64,000 nucleotides of DNA from Pengzhenrongella sicca. Lineage in GTDB: Bacteria > Actinomycetota > Actinomycetes > Actinomycetales > Cellulomonadaceae. The notes beneath the pieces were generated by a model. The model was not told the DNA's origin. It was given only the letters and a program-made list of their open reading frames with translations, and did no database searches. Shown here piece by piece: positions 8,095 to 15,722 of the stretch. The stretch is taken from assembly GCF_017569225.1 (NCBI RefSeq), contig NZ_CP071868.1, positions 3,224,001 to 3,288,000 on the forward strand, written 5' to 3'. Position 1 is the first letter of the stretch; the number at the start of each line of letters is the position of its first letter. Position numbers and translations under genes: made by a program.

Positions 8095-8400
8095 ATGTCA
8101 CTGATCAGTTCGCCCGCCACCGTCGTGGCCGGTATCACCATCACCCCGAACTCGAACGGTTTGCCCGGCATCGACGCGTTGCGCACCATCGTCGGCGCGA
8201 TCATGACCGTCGGGCTCATCCTCGCCGTCCTCGCCCTGATCGTCTCCGCGATCGTGTGGGCGATGGGCGCGAACTCCTCGAACCCGCACCTCGCGGGCCG
8301 TGGAAAGACCGGAGTCCTCATCGCCCTGGGCGCGGCGATCATCTGCGGCGCGTCGGTCACCCTCGTGAACTTCTTCTGGACCGTCGGCCAAACCATCTGA
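8095..8400 (+). CDS. Small two-helix membrane protein (DUF6112 family)
   Basis: 101 residues from an ATG with AGGAG eight bases upstream. About 20 N-terminal residues precede two long hydrophobic helices (31-58 and 72-98) joined by NSSNPHLAGRGKTGVL. This is the usual form of DUF6112 proteins found in actinobacterial conjugative elements, where they lie between the wall hydrolase and the VirB6-like gene. A pilin-like or channel subunit role is inferred from size, topology and position. Together with the previous gene it gives a duplicated small-subunit pair. Confidence 0.7.
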   Translation: MSLISSPATVVAGITITPNSNGLPGIDALRTIVGAIMTVGLILAVLALIVSAIVWAMGANSSNPHLAGRGKTGVLIALGAAIICGASVTLVNFFWTVGQTI

Positions 8401-8431
8401 CACCCCCCTTGGGGGAGGAAGGAGCCCGGAC

Positions 8432-9694
8432 ATGGGTGTGTGTGAAGTTCCCGTCGTCGACGGACTGTGCAACGCCGCGGCCGAGGCCAGCACGAACTGG
8501 CTCATCACCGGGTTTGAGGGCGCCGCCGAGGTCGCCGGCCACACGGCAGCGTTCTTGTTCGAGTCGATGTGGTCGATCTTCGAAGCCACGACGTTCGTGG
8601 ACCTCACCAGCGGCCGGTTCACCTCCGTCTACAACCTGCTGTTCGGCATCGCCGTGTTCGTCATGCTCGCCTTCTTCCTGCTCCAGGTCACCGCCGCGAT
8701 GATCCGCCGCGAGGGCGCCGCCCTGACGCGCGCCGTACTCGGGCTCGCCAAATCGGTCCTGGGGTCATTCATCGCGTTGACGTTGATCGCCGCCGCGTTG
8801 GAGATCACCGATCAGCTCACCCTCGGCATCGTGAGCGCGGCGGGGACCACCATGGAAGACCTCGGCGCCCGGATCGCTCTGCTTTCCGGTGGCATCGCGT
8901 TGACGATGCCGCTGGCCCCAGGCGTCGGCGCCCTGCTCAGCTTGTTCGTCGCGTCGTTGGCGATCGGTGGGGCGTTCATAATCTGGATCAGCCTGCTCAT
9001 CCGCAAAGCCCTGCTGCTGGTTGCGATCGTGTTCGCGCCCGTCGCGATGGCGGGCCTGTCGTGGGACGCCACCCGCGGCTGGGTGTCGCGGTGGGCCACG
9101 TTCGTGATCGCGCTGATCGTGTCCAAGCTCGTGATCGTGGTCTTCTTTCTCCTCGCTGTCGCCGAGCAGAGCGCACCGATTAGCTCCGACCTGCAATCTC
9201 TGTCGGACCCGATCTCCGGGGTCGTCCTGATGCTGATCGCCGGGTTCGCCCCTTACCTGACGTACAAGGCGATCAGCTTCATCGGCGTGGACTTCTACCA
9301 CGCCGCCAGCAGCGAACAAGAAGCCAAGCACGCCCTGGACCGTCCGCTGCCGACCCCCAGCCGCCCCGCCCGGCCCACCCCGACACAGGTCCTCGACGGC
9401 GGTCACGGTGCACGGCCGCCGACAACCCCGGCAACCTCCGCGGCACGGCCCGCAGGGCCGGCGGCGCCCGCAGGCACGTCCGCCGGGGCCGCCGGTGGCG
9501 CTGCGTCGGGCGGGGCTGCGGCGGGCGCTGCGGGCGGTGCGGTGGCGGCGGCCGGCGTGGGTGTCGTCGCCGTGGGTGCCGCTGCGGCCGGGCGCACCTG
9601 GGCTGCGGGCCAGCGCACGGGACGGACCGTGGCCGGCGCCGCCGGCAGCCACCACGACGGCGCCGCGACCACGGGCCGAGGAGATCGGCGATGA
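8432..9694 (+). CDS. TrbL/VirB6-like conjugal transfer membrane protein
   Basis: 420 residues from an ATG preceded by GGAGGAAGGAG. Six or so hydrophobic segments lie between residues 60 and 295, including VYNLLFGIAVFVMLAFFLLQ and a pair around ALLLVAIVFAPVAMAGL, followed by a cytoplasmic tail of about 120 residues very rich in Ala, Gly, Pro and Thr. Many transmembrane helices around a central WDATRGWVSRWATFV segment are characteristic of TrbL/VirB6 channel proteins of type IV secretion. The tail's low complexity comes from repeated gcsggsgcs-type codons. The stop overlaps the start of the next gene. Confidence 0.8.
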   Translation: MGVCEVPVVDGLCNAAAEASTNWLITGFEGAAEVAGHTAAFLFESMWSIFEATTFVDLTSGRFTSVYNLLFGIAVFVMLAFFLLQVTAAMIRREGAALTRAVLGLAKSVLGSFIALTLIAAALEITDQLTLGIVSAAGTTMEDLGARIALLSGGIALTMPLAPGVGALLSLFVASLAIGGAFIIWISLLIRKALLLVAIVFAPVAMAGLSWDATRGWVSRWATFVIALIVSKLVIVVFFLLAVAEQSAPISSDLQSLSDPISGVVLMLIAGFAPYLTYKAISFIGVDFYHAASSEQEAKHALDRPLPTPSRPARPTPTQVLDGGHGARPPTTPATSAARPAGPAAPAGTSAGAAGGAASGGAAAGAAGGAVAAAGVGVVAVGAAAAGRTWAAGQRTGRTVAGAAGSHHDGAATTGRGDRR

Positions 9695-11151
9695 CCACCG
9701 GGCCGGCCGGGCCCGACGCCGACGTTCAGGCCGTGAAGTTCTCCCGCCTGGCTCGCCGGGGAGTTCTCCTGGGATTGTCTCTCGCCCAGGTAGGCGTGGT
9801 CGGGGCCGGGGCGCTGCTGCTCGTGGTCAGCCTCTACCTCGGCGGCCGGACGCTCCTGTACTGCGCACCGGCCTTGGCCACTCTGGCGGCGTTGGCGTGG
9901 GTGCGCATCGCCGGGACCCCGGTCATCTCCTGGGTGCCGGTCGCGGGCCGGTTCGTCCAGCGCGTCGCAACCGGTCAGAACGTGTTCCACCACCGCCTGA
10001 GCTCGCCGCGCCCTTACGGCACCCTCGCCCTGCCCGGTGATGCGGCCAGTCTTCGCCTGTGGACCGATGCCGACGCCGGTGGCGCGATGATCCATGACCC
10101 CCACGCCAGGACCTTGACTGCGATCGTCACCGTGACCCACCCGGCCTTCACCCTCCTCGATCCCGCCGAGCAGCAGCGCCGCGTCACTGCGTGGGGCCGG
10201 GTCCTGGCGACCGGGTGCCGGTCCGGGCGGGTTGCCGCCCTGCAGGTCTGCGAGCGGACCCTGCCCGACTCCGGCAAGGGCCTCACCGAGTGGTGGGCCG
10301 CGCACGGGTCCCGTTCGAACTCGTGGGTCACGCGTACCTACGCCGAGCTCATCGACCGCGCCGGCCCGGCCGGCGAGCGGCACGCCTCGACCGTGTCCGT
10401 GTCGATCGACTTGCGCGTGTGCGCCCGCGCGATCCGCGCCGCCGGGGGCCGGATGCGCGGCGCCGCCGCCGTGCTGACCCAGGAGATGGAGTCCTTGTGC
10501 GCGGCGCTGCGGGCCGCAGACCTGGCCCCGTCCGCCGTGCTCACCCCCGGTGACCTGGCGCTGATCCTCCGCTCGGCGTACGACCCGGTCGTGGCCGCCG
10601 CGCTCGACCGTCGCGGCGGCGCCGGTCTGGACCTCGCGACCGCCGGACCCGTGTCGGCCGCCGAGGAATGGGGCCACACCCGGTCCGACTCCGCCTTTCA
10701 CTGCGTGCTCTGGATCTCGGAGTGGCCCCGGTCGGCCGTGTATCCCAGCTTCCTCGCCCCGCTGATCCAGACCTCGGGGGTGCGCCGCACGATCACGGTG
10801 CTATTCACCCCGCTGCGCGCCGACGCCGCGGCCCGCGACATCCGCAAGAAGAAGACCGAGTACCTCGCCGACGCCGCCCAACGCGCCAAGCTCGGGCAAA
10901 TCGAAGGCGCCGCCCAGCACGCCGAGTACGCCGACGTCCTCCAACAAGAAGCCGACCTCACCGCCGGGCACGGCGTCCTGCGCGCCACCGGGCTCATCTG
11001 CGTCAGCGCCCCCGACCTGATCGAACTCGAGCAGGCGGTCGCCGCGATCGAACAGGCCGCCATCCAAGCCTCCTGCGAGACCCGCCGGTTGTGGGGGCAG
11101 CAAGCCAAGGCGTTCGCCGCGGCGGCGCTACCGCTGTGCCGCCCGACATAG
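9691..11151 (+). CDS. SCO6880-family transfer protein (VirB3/PrgI-like membrane part)
   Basis: 486 residues. Two adjacent membrane helices near the N-terminus (about 28-75) are followed by a large cytoplasmic domain with HDPHARTLTAIVTV, QQRRVTAWGRVLATG, RSDSAFHCVLWISEWPR and KKKTEYLADAAQRAKLGQ. This order matches SCO6880-type proteins of actinobacterial conjugative elements, which combine a VirB3-like membrane part with a region resembling the N-terminal domain of VirB4. A separate VirB4-type ATPase gene follows 1.3 kb downstream, so the two together may do the work of one full-length VirB4. Confidence 0.75.
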   Translation: MTTGPAGPDADVQAVKFSRLARRGVLLGLSLAQVGVVGAGALLLVVSLYLGGRTLLYCAPALATLAALAWVRIAGTPVISWVPVAGRFVQRVATGQNVFHHRLSSPRPYGTLALPGDAASLRLWTDADAGGAMIHDPHARTLTAIVTVTHPAFTLLDPAEQQRRVTAWGRVLATGCRSGRVAALQVCERTLPDSGKGLTEWWAAHGSRSNSWVTRTYAELIDRAGPAGERHASTVSVSIDLRVCARAIRAAGGRMRGAAAVLTQEMESLCAALRAADLAPSAVLTPGDLALILRSAYDPVVAAALDRRGGAGLDLATAGPVSAAEEWGHTRSDSAFHCVLWISEWPRSAVYPSFLAPLIQTSGVRRTITVLFTPLRADAAARDIRKKKTEYLADAAQRAKLGQIEGAAQHAEYADVLQQEADLTAGHGVLRATGLICVSAPDLIELEQAVAAIEQAAIQASCETRRLWGQQAKAFAAAALPLCRPT

Positions 11152-11181
11152 ACTGATCGAACGGGTGTTCGATCGAGCGGG

Positions 11182-11478
11182 GTGGGTGCGGTGACCGGAG
11201 AGGGACGCCGCCGCGTCGGCGCCAGCGGCATCGAGCAGGTCCCGATGCGCGACGCCGCCCGCGAAGCGCCGAAAGAGCAACGGCACGGATATCCGGTGGT
11301 CGAACCCTCCGACCCGGTGCCGGTGCGGGTCTGGATCCAGGCGCACCAGTCCGGCGATCACGAGTGCGACGGCCACGCCGTCGCGTGGGCGGGCACCCAG
11401 GTCCACGTCCGCTACATCGACCGCCACGGACGTGAAGGCTGGGCGTGGGTCTGGGCGAACGCCGTCACCCGCCGCTAA
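11182..11478 (+). CDS. Small hypothetical protein of the conjugative element
   Basis: 98 residues if the GTG at 11182 is used; a GTG at 11191 is also possible. The C-terminal two thirds look like a compact beta-rich domain: PVRVWIQAHQSGDHECDG, VAWAGTQVHVRYIDRHGR and GWAWVWANAVTRR. Such short basic/aromatic proteins occur beside SCO6880-type genes in similar elements, but no function is known. Its last 14 bases overlap the convergent helix-turn-helix gene on the other strand. Confidence 0.6.
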   Translation: MGAVTGEGRRRVGASGIEQVPMRDAAREAPKEQRHGYPVVEPSDPVPVRVWIQAHQSGDHECDGHAVAWAGTQVHVRYIDRHGREGWAWVWANAVTRR

Positions 11479-11764
11479 CCGGCCGCGAACGATCGCCCCG
11501 CGTGGAGTCGACCTGCGTGGAGTCGACCTGCGTGGAGTCGACCTGGCTCGAGTCGTCTTGGGCGATCTTGGAGCGGGTCGCGGCGTACTGGCGTTGGATG
11601 TACGCCTCCAGCTCGCGCACCTCGATCCGCCAGATCCCGCGGCCACCGACCTGGATCGCCGGGATCTCCCCGCCGCGCACGAGCGCGTACCCCTGGCTAG
11701 AGGAGACGCCCAGCAGCTCGCACGCGCGGGCCAGGCTGATGAAACGAGGCGGCTCGATCGTCAC
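11465..11764 (-). CDS. Excisionase/MerR-like helix-turn-helix protein with repeat tail
   Basis: 99 residues from the GTG at 11764 (an in-frame start further up at 11893 is less likely). Residues 6-60 form a winged helix-turn-helix of the excisionase type: SLARACELLGVSSSQGYALV, then IPAIQVGGRGIWRIEVRELEAYI. The C-terminal third is a tandem QVDST repeat encoded by 15-bp DNA repeats. It is the only leftward gene inside the rightward transfer operon, with its own upstream gap of 169 bases containing three CACGTT motifs. A local regulator of transfer genes is more likely than a second excisionase, because a typical excisionase gene lies next to the integrase. Confidence 0.75.
   Translation of the reverse strand: MTIEPPRFISLARACELLGVSSSQGYALVRGGEIPAIQVGGRGIWRIEVRELEAYIQRQYAATRSKIAQDDSSQVDSTQVDSTQVDSTRGDRSRPVSGG
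11501..11560. repeat. 15-bp tandem repeat coding for QVDST
   Basis: CGTGGAGTCGACCTG occurs perfectly at 11501-11515, 11516-11530 and 11531-11545, followed by a diverged fourth copy at 11546-11560. The unit is a multiple of three and keeps the leftward reading frame, adding five residues per copy to the helix-turn-helix protein. Confidence 0.9.
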
Positions 11765-11769
11765 GCACC

Positions 11770-11798
11770 CACGTTGGCACGTTCGCCGCCCACACGTT
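11770..11798. promoter_or_regulatory. Three CACGTT direct repeats upstream of the leftward HTH gene
   Basis: CACGTT occurs at 11770-11775, 11778-11783 and 11793-11798, just upstream of the HTH start at 11764 and before the rightward gene at 11934. It may be an operator for the HTH protein in the divergent control region. Inference only. Confidence 0.35.
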
Positions 11799-11933
11799 CG
11801 CAGTCGTCCACAACCTGCCGCGCCGGCTCCCGTCCATGTCCGGTGCGGCAGCACTCGCGGCCCCGGCACCGTGCCGCGGCGCAGCGCGCACACCCTCGGG
11901 GTGAGTGTTCAACCCCGGCATCTGGAGGCTGTG

Positions 11934-12398
11934 ATGGCGAATTTCAACGACCCGGTGGAGGCGGCGAACGAGCTGGCGGACCAGGTCCGGGTGCTCGCGC
12001 ACGCGACGCGCAGCTTCGAGGGCAAGGAAGGCGACATCTATTGGGTGCTCGGCAGCCTGTTGGCCGCGAACCGCCGGATGCAGCAGGTCGTGTCCCAGCT
12101 CGCCACCGCGCACACCCTCAACCGCGACCTCGCGCACGACGACGCCGGCGACGCCCGCGAGGGCCAGCTCGAGGCCCAGGAAGCGGCGATGGCGCTGCGT
12201 CACGCGGTGATCCACCTGGGCAAGGTCGACGACGACCTGGGCAGCGCCTCCCAGCATTCCGGTCGCATCGCCTGGTACACCAGGGACCAGATCGACCACC
12301 AACGCACCCCCGACCTCACCTCCGGCGCCGGGCCCGACGGGGACGTCCTCGATCTTGGCGCCCACCGGGACACCAGTGGCCCCGACCTCACCGCCTAG
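11934..12398 (+). CDS. Helical hypothetical protein of the conjugative element
   Basis: 154 residues from an ATG with GGAGG six bases upstream; the same frame is open further left but without a ribosome site. Residues 1-115 are strongly helical with heptad-like spacing (ANELADQVRVLAHATRSFEG, MQQVVSQLATAHTLNRDLAH, EAAMALRHAVIHLGKVDDDL), suggesting a coiled-coil or helical-bundle protein. The last 40 residues are Asp/Gly/Pro-rich. No transmembrane segment. It is probably the first gene of a second transcription block that continues into the VirB4 gene. Function unknown. Confidence 0.65.
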   Translation: MANFNDPVEAANELADQVRVLAHATRSFEGKEGDIYWVLGSLLAANRRMQQVVSQLATAHTLNRDLAHDDAGDAREGQLEAQEAAMALRHAVIHLGKVDDDLGSASQHSGRIAWYTRDQIDHQRTPDLTSGAGPDGDVLDLGAHRDTSGPDLTA

Positions 12399-12409
12399 GC
12401 GAGCCACCC

Positions 12410-12505
12410 ATGTCTGCCAGTGCCGCCCCCGCAACAGAGGCCGCCCGCGCGATTGGCGGGCACCGCGACCCGTCTCGCACCTTGGCGACGGAGGTCACGC
12501 CGTGA
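12410..12505 (+). CDS. Possible 31-residue leader peptide
   Basis: An ATG at 12410 opens a 31-residue frame (starting MSASAAPATEAARAIGG) whose TGA overlaps the GTG of the VirB4 gene. Only the coupling arrangement supports it; no clear ribosome site is seen. It may be a translational coupling leader or chance. Confidence 0.3.
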   Translation: MSASAAPATEAARAIGGHRDPSRTLATEVTP

Positions 12506-13989
12506 TCGGCGCCCGAGCCCAGCTGCGCACGGCGGTCCTGATCGCCCCGAAAGGGGAACGGCGCCGGCTGCGCAAGGAACGCCAGCGGGCGGCGGCGCGC
12601 GTGCGCGCCGCCGAGGACGGCGCAGCCCGGGCCGCGGGTCAGGCGGCCGCCCGGGCCGAGCGCGCCGAGCGCCGCGCCACCGTCTACCTGCCGAAGGCGG
12701 GAGAGCCCGGCCCGGCGACGATGCGCTCACCTGGCCGGTTGCGCCTTCCCCGCCACCAAGACACATCCGCGACGTGGGCAGGTGCGTACCCGTTCCTGGC
12801 CGAGGGCGGGCTCGGCGCCGACGGCGTGTTCGTCGGCCAGGACCTGCACTCAGGCAGCTCGTTCGTGTACGACCCGTGGGTGCTGTACCAGCGGGGGCTG
12901 ATCACCGCCCCGAACATGGTCCTGGCCGGGATCGTCGGGTCAGGCAAGTCCTCCCTGGCCAAGTCGCTGTACACGCGGTCCATCGCGTTCGGCCGGCGCG
13001 TCTACGTGCCCGGCGACCCCAAAGGTGAACACACCGCGGTCGCCGAAGCCGTCGGTGGGCGGGCCATCGCCCTCGGCCCCGGACTGGCGAACCGCCTCAA
13101 CCCCCTCGACGAGGGCCACCGCCCCACCGGGCTCGACGACGCCCAGTGGTCGATCCAGGTCGCGGCGCGCCGCCGCGACCTCCTCGGCGCCCTCGCCGAG
13201 ACGGTCCTCGACCGGCCGCTGACCCCGCTCGAGCACACCGCTATCGACGTGGCCTTGACGGACGCCGTCCGGTCGGCACCGGTGCCGATCCTGCCGATGG
13301 TCGTGGACCGCATTCTGGCGCCGACCACACGCGATGACCCGGGCCGGCGTCTAGTCGAGGACGGCCGCCTGGTCGGGCACGCGTTGCGCCGGCTGGTGGC
13401 CGGGGACCTGGCCGGCATGTTCGACGGGCCTTCGACGGTTCGGTTCGACCCGACGTTGCCGATGATGTCGCTGGACCTGTCCCGGGTAGCCCAGAACAGC
13501 GCCGCCTTGTCGGTGCTGATGACGTGCTCGTCGGCGTGGATGGAGTCCGCCCTGGCCGACCCGGGCGGTGGGCAACGGTGGGTCGTCTACGACGAGGCGT
13601 GGCGGCTCATGCAGCACCCGGCGTTGCTGCGCCGGATGGATGCGCACTGGCGCCTGGCCCGGCACTACGGCATCGCGAACGTGCTGATCTTCCACAAGCT
13701 CTCCGACCTGGACAACGTCGGCGACCAAGGCTCGGCGCTGCGGGCGATCGCGTCGTCGCTGCTCGCCAACGCCGAGACCCGGGTCATCTACCGCCAGGAG
13801 CCCGACCAGCTCGGACACACCGCCACCACTCTCGCCCTGAACCGCACCGAAGCTGCGCTCCTGCCCACCCTCGGCGACGGCCAAGGGCTGTGGCGCATTC
13901 GTGGCCGCAGCTTCGTCGTCCAAGCCCAGTTGCACCCCGACGAGGCGGCGCTGTTCGACACCGGTCGCCGCGCCCGGGGCGAGACATAG
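12502..13989 (+). CDS. VirB4-type conjugation ATPase
   Basis: 495 residues from the GTG at 12502. After a basic coiled N-terminus (about 20-60, RRLRKERQRAAARVRAAE) comes the motor domain: Walker A GIVGSGKS at 143-150, YVPGDPKGEHTAVAEA, and Walker B WVVYDEAW at about 360-367, followed by HWRLARHYGIANVLIFHKLSDL and RVIYRQEPDQL, typical of VirB4/TraC/ConE ATPases. It powers assembly of, or transport through, the type IV channel at the inner face of the membrane. It lacks the usual VirB4 N-terminal domain, which the SCO6880-type protein may supply. The ribosome site is weak, and translation is perhaps coupled to the tiny frame upstream. Confidence 0.85.
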   Translation: MIGARAQLRTAVLIAPKGERRRLRKERQRAAARVRAAEDGAARAAGQAAARAERAERRATVYLPKAGEPGPATMRSPGRLRLPRHQDTSATWAGAYPFLAEGGLGADGVFVGQDLHSGSSFVYDPWVLYQRGLITAPNMVLAGIVGSGKSSLAKSLYTRSIAFGRRVYVPGDPKGEHTAVAEAVGGRAIALGPGLANRLNPLDEGHRPTGLDDAQWSIQVAARRRDLLGALAETVLDRPLTPLEHTAIDVALTDAVRSAPVPILPMVVDRILAPTTRDDPGRRLVEDGRLVGHALRRLVAGDLAGMFDGPSTVRFDPTLPMMSLDLSRVAQNSAALSVLMTCSSAWMESALADPGGGQRWVVYDEAWRLMQHPALLRRMDAHWRLARHYGIANVLIFHKLSDLDNVGDQGSALRAIASSLLANAETRVIYRQEPDQLGHTATTLALNRTEAALLPTLGDGQGLWRIRGRSFVVQAQLHPDEAALFDTGRRARGET

Positions 13990-14064
13990 AAGCTCGCCGG
14001 CGCGGAAGTTCGCTGGCGGGGCACGCACACCTACCTGGCAGACACCCCGTTCGAGGAGGCTGCT

Positions 14065-15162
14065 ATGCAGGACCAGACCACCAGCGACCGCGAGGCCAAG
14101 CTCGCCGCGGTCCACGACACGCTCACACGGTCCGTAGCAGCGCTCGTGTCCGGCGAGGACTGGCGTCGCGCGCTGGAGTTCGCGGCGAAGTTCCGGTCCC
14201 GCTCGTTCAGCAACACGCTGCTGATCTACGTCCAGCACTTCGAGGCGTACGAGCAGGGACGCGTCCCGGACCCGGTACCGACATTCGTCGCGGGGTACCG
14301 CCAATGGCAGTCCCTCGGCCACCAAGTCCGCCGGGGAGCCGGCGGGTACGCGATCCTCGCCCCGGTCGTGGCGCGCTTCGCCGCGACCGGCTGGGCGGAC
14401 CCGCGCAGCGCATGGCGCCGGCTCGGACCCCGGGAGAAGTCCAGGCCCGGTGAGATCCTGCGCACCCAGCTGATCAGCACCAAGGTCGCCCACGTGTGGG
14501 ACGCCTCCAGCACCGACGGCCCACCGATCCCGGCGCCGCCCGCCCCGCGGTTGCTCCGCGGCCGCGCACCCGACGGGCTCTGGGACGGTCTCGTCCGCCA
14601 GGTCATCGGCCTCGGGTTCGCCCTGCGCGTTGTGCCTGACGCGGGCGCCCTCGACGGCGCCAACGGCGTCACCAACTACCTGACCCGGACGGTGTCCATC
14701 CGCGCCGATGTCGACGACGCATCCAAGTGCCGCACCCTCGGCCACGAACTCGCCCACGTCCTGCTGCACGGGCCCGTCCTCACCGGCGCCGCGTCCCACC
14801 GCGGGATCGCGGAAGTCGAAGCCGAGAGCGTCGCGCTGATGCTCTTCGCCGCCCACCAGATGGACACCTCCCAGTACACCGTCCCCTACGTCTCGACGTG
14901 GGCAGCGACCGTGCCCGGCAAGGACCCAGTCGAGGTCGTCACTGCGACCGCCGACCGGGTCCGCAAGACCGCGTTGGCCATCCTCGACCGCATGGACACC
15001 CACCAGGTCGGAAACGGCGACCCGCCCGGACTGGACCGCGCACCGCACACCGCCCGCCCCTTCCTCCAGGTACCGGCCGCTGCGGTCCCCGGACCGGGAC
15101 GCGAACCGGTCCCGGATCTCGACCTCGGACTGGTCGCCGAGCCCGACGGGGTGACGTTGTGA
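14065..15162 (+). CDS. ArdC-like protein with ImmA/IrrE-type zinc peptidase domain
   Basis: 365 residues from an ATG after GAGGAGGCTGCT. The N-terminal half resembles the ArdC ssDNA-binding region: FSNTLLIYVQHF, FVAGYRQWQSLGHQVRRGAGGYAI. The C-terminal half carries HELAH (His227, Glu228, His231) followed by AEVEAESVALMLFAAHQMD, the ImmA/IrrE metallopeptidase signature in which the Glu completes the zinc site. In conjugative elements this family protects incoming single strands from host restriction and can cleave repressors. Its position between the VirB4 and coupling-protein genes fits early expression in a recipient. Ends with a Pro-rich tail and overlaps the next gene by four bases. Confidence 0.8.
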   Translation: MQDQTTSDREAKLAAVHDTLTRSVAALVSGEDWRRALEFAAKFRSRSFSNTLLIYVQHFEAYEQGRVPDPVPTFVAGYRQWQSLGHQVRRGAGGYAILAPVVARFAATGWADPRSAWRRLGPREKSRPGEILRTQLISTKVAHVWDASSTDGPPIPAPPAPRLLRGRAPDGLWDGLVRQVIGLGFALRVVPDAGALDGANGVTNYLTRTVSIRADVDDASKCRTLGHELAHVLLHGPVLTGAASHRGIAEVEAESVALMLFAAHQMDTSQYTVPYVSTWAATVPGKDPVEVVTATADRVRKTALAILDRMDTHQVGNGDPPGLDRAPHTARPFLQVPAAAVPGPGREPVPDLDLGLVAEPDGVTL

Positions 15163-15722
15163 CCCGAGCGCCGCAACCTGATCTGCCACGCGTGAGCATC
15201 CTGGCTAACGCGGACAACTCGCTCACCGTCGTGCTCGATGGTGAACGCCAAGAGCTGCCCGAGCAGTACGCCCGGGCGGGCACCGACCCATGGCGGCCAG
15301 CCCGGGACCTCGCGAACCTGCTCGAGCAGTCGGTGTTCGCCGAACTTGTCGACGCGACCGGTGACCGGTACACCCACGTGTTCGATCCCGACGCGTCGGT
15401 CGACGCACCGATCATCACCCACCCGGATGCGCCGGTCGCCGACGCTGGCACGGCGGCCGTGGCCGAGGCGGCGTTGCAGCTGCGACCACCGGCGTTCAGC
15501 ATCACCGGAGACGGCTTCGCGCCCGGCGAGGACGTCTACATCGCCGTCGTGGTCGCCACCAGGACGGCGCGCTTGGACGGGGTGGCACAGCTCCCCCTGC
15601 CCGGGGCGCTGCTCAACCGGCTACCCGGAGTGCTGATCATGTTCGGGTTGGACTCCCAAACACTGATCGTGTCCGACCCCACCGCCGAGAGCGCCACTGC
15701 CGGTGGCGGGCGCGCCGCATGA
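15159..15722 (+). CDS. Hypothetical protein coupled to the ArdC-like gene
   Basis: 187 residues from the GTG overlapping the preceding stop. Soluble, acidic, with no membrane segment. The first half looks beta-rich (RVSILANADNSLTVVLDGER, PWRPARDLANLLEQSVF) and the second half (GEDVYIAVVVATRTARLDG, LLNRLPGVLIMFGLDSQTLI) could be a small alpha/beta domain. Not recognised. Four-base overlaps on both sides tie it tightly to the ArdC-like and coupling-protein genes, so it should be expressed in step with them. Confidence 0.6.
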   Translation: MTRAPQPDLPRVSILANADNSLTVVLDGERQELPEQYARAGTDPWRPARDLANLLEQSVFAELVDATGDRYTHVFDPDASVDAPIITHPDAPVADAGTAAVAEAALQLRPPAFSITGDGFAPGEDVYIAVVVATRTARLDGVAQLPLPGALLNRLPGVLIMFGLDSQTLIVSDPTAESATAGGGRAA

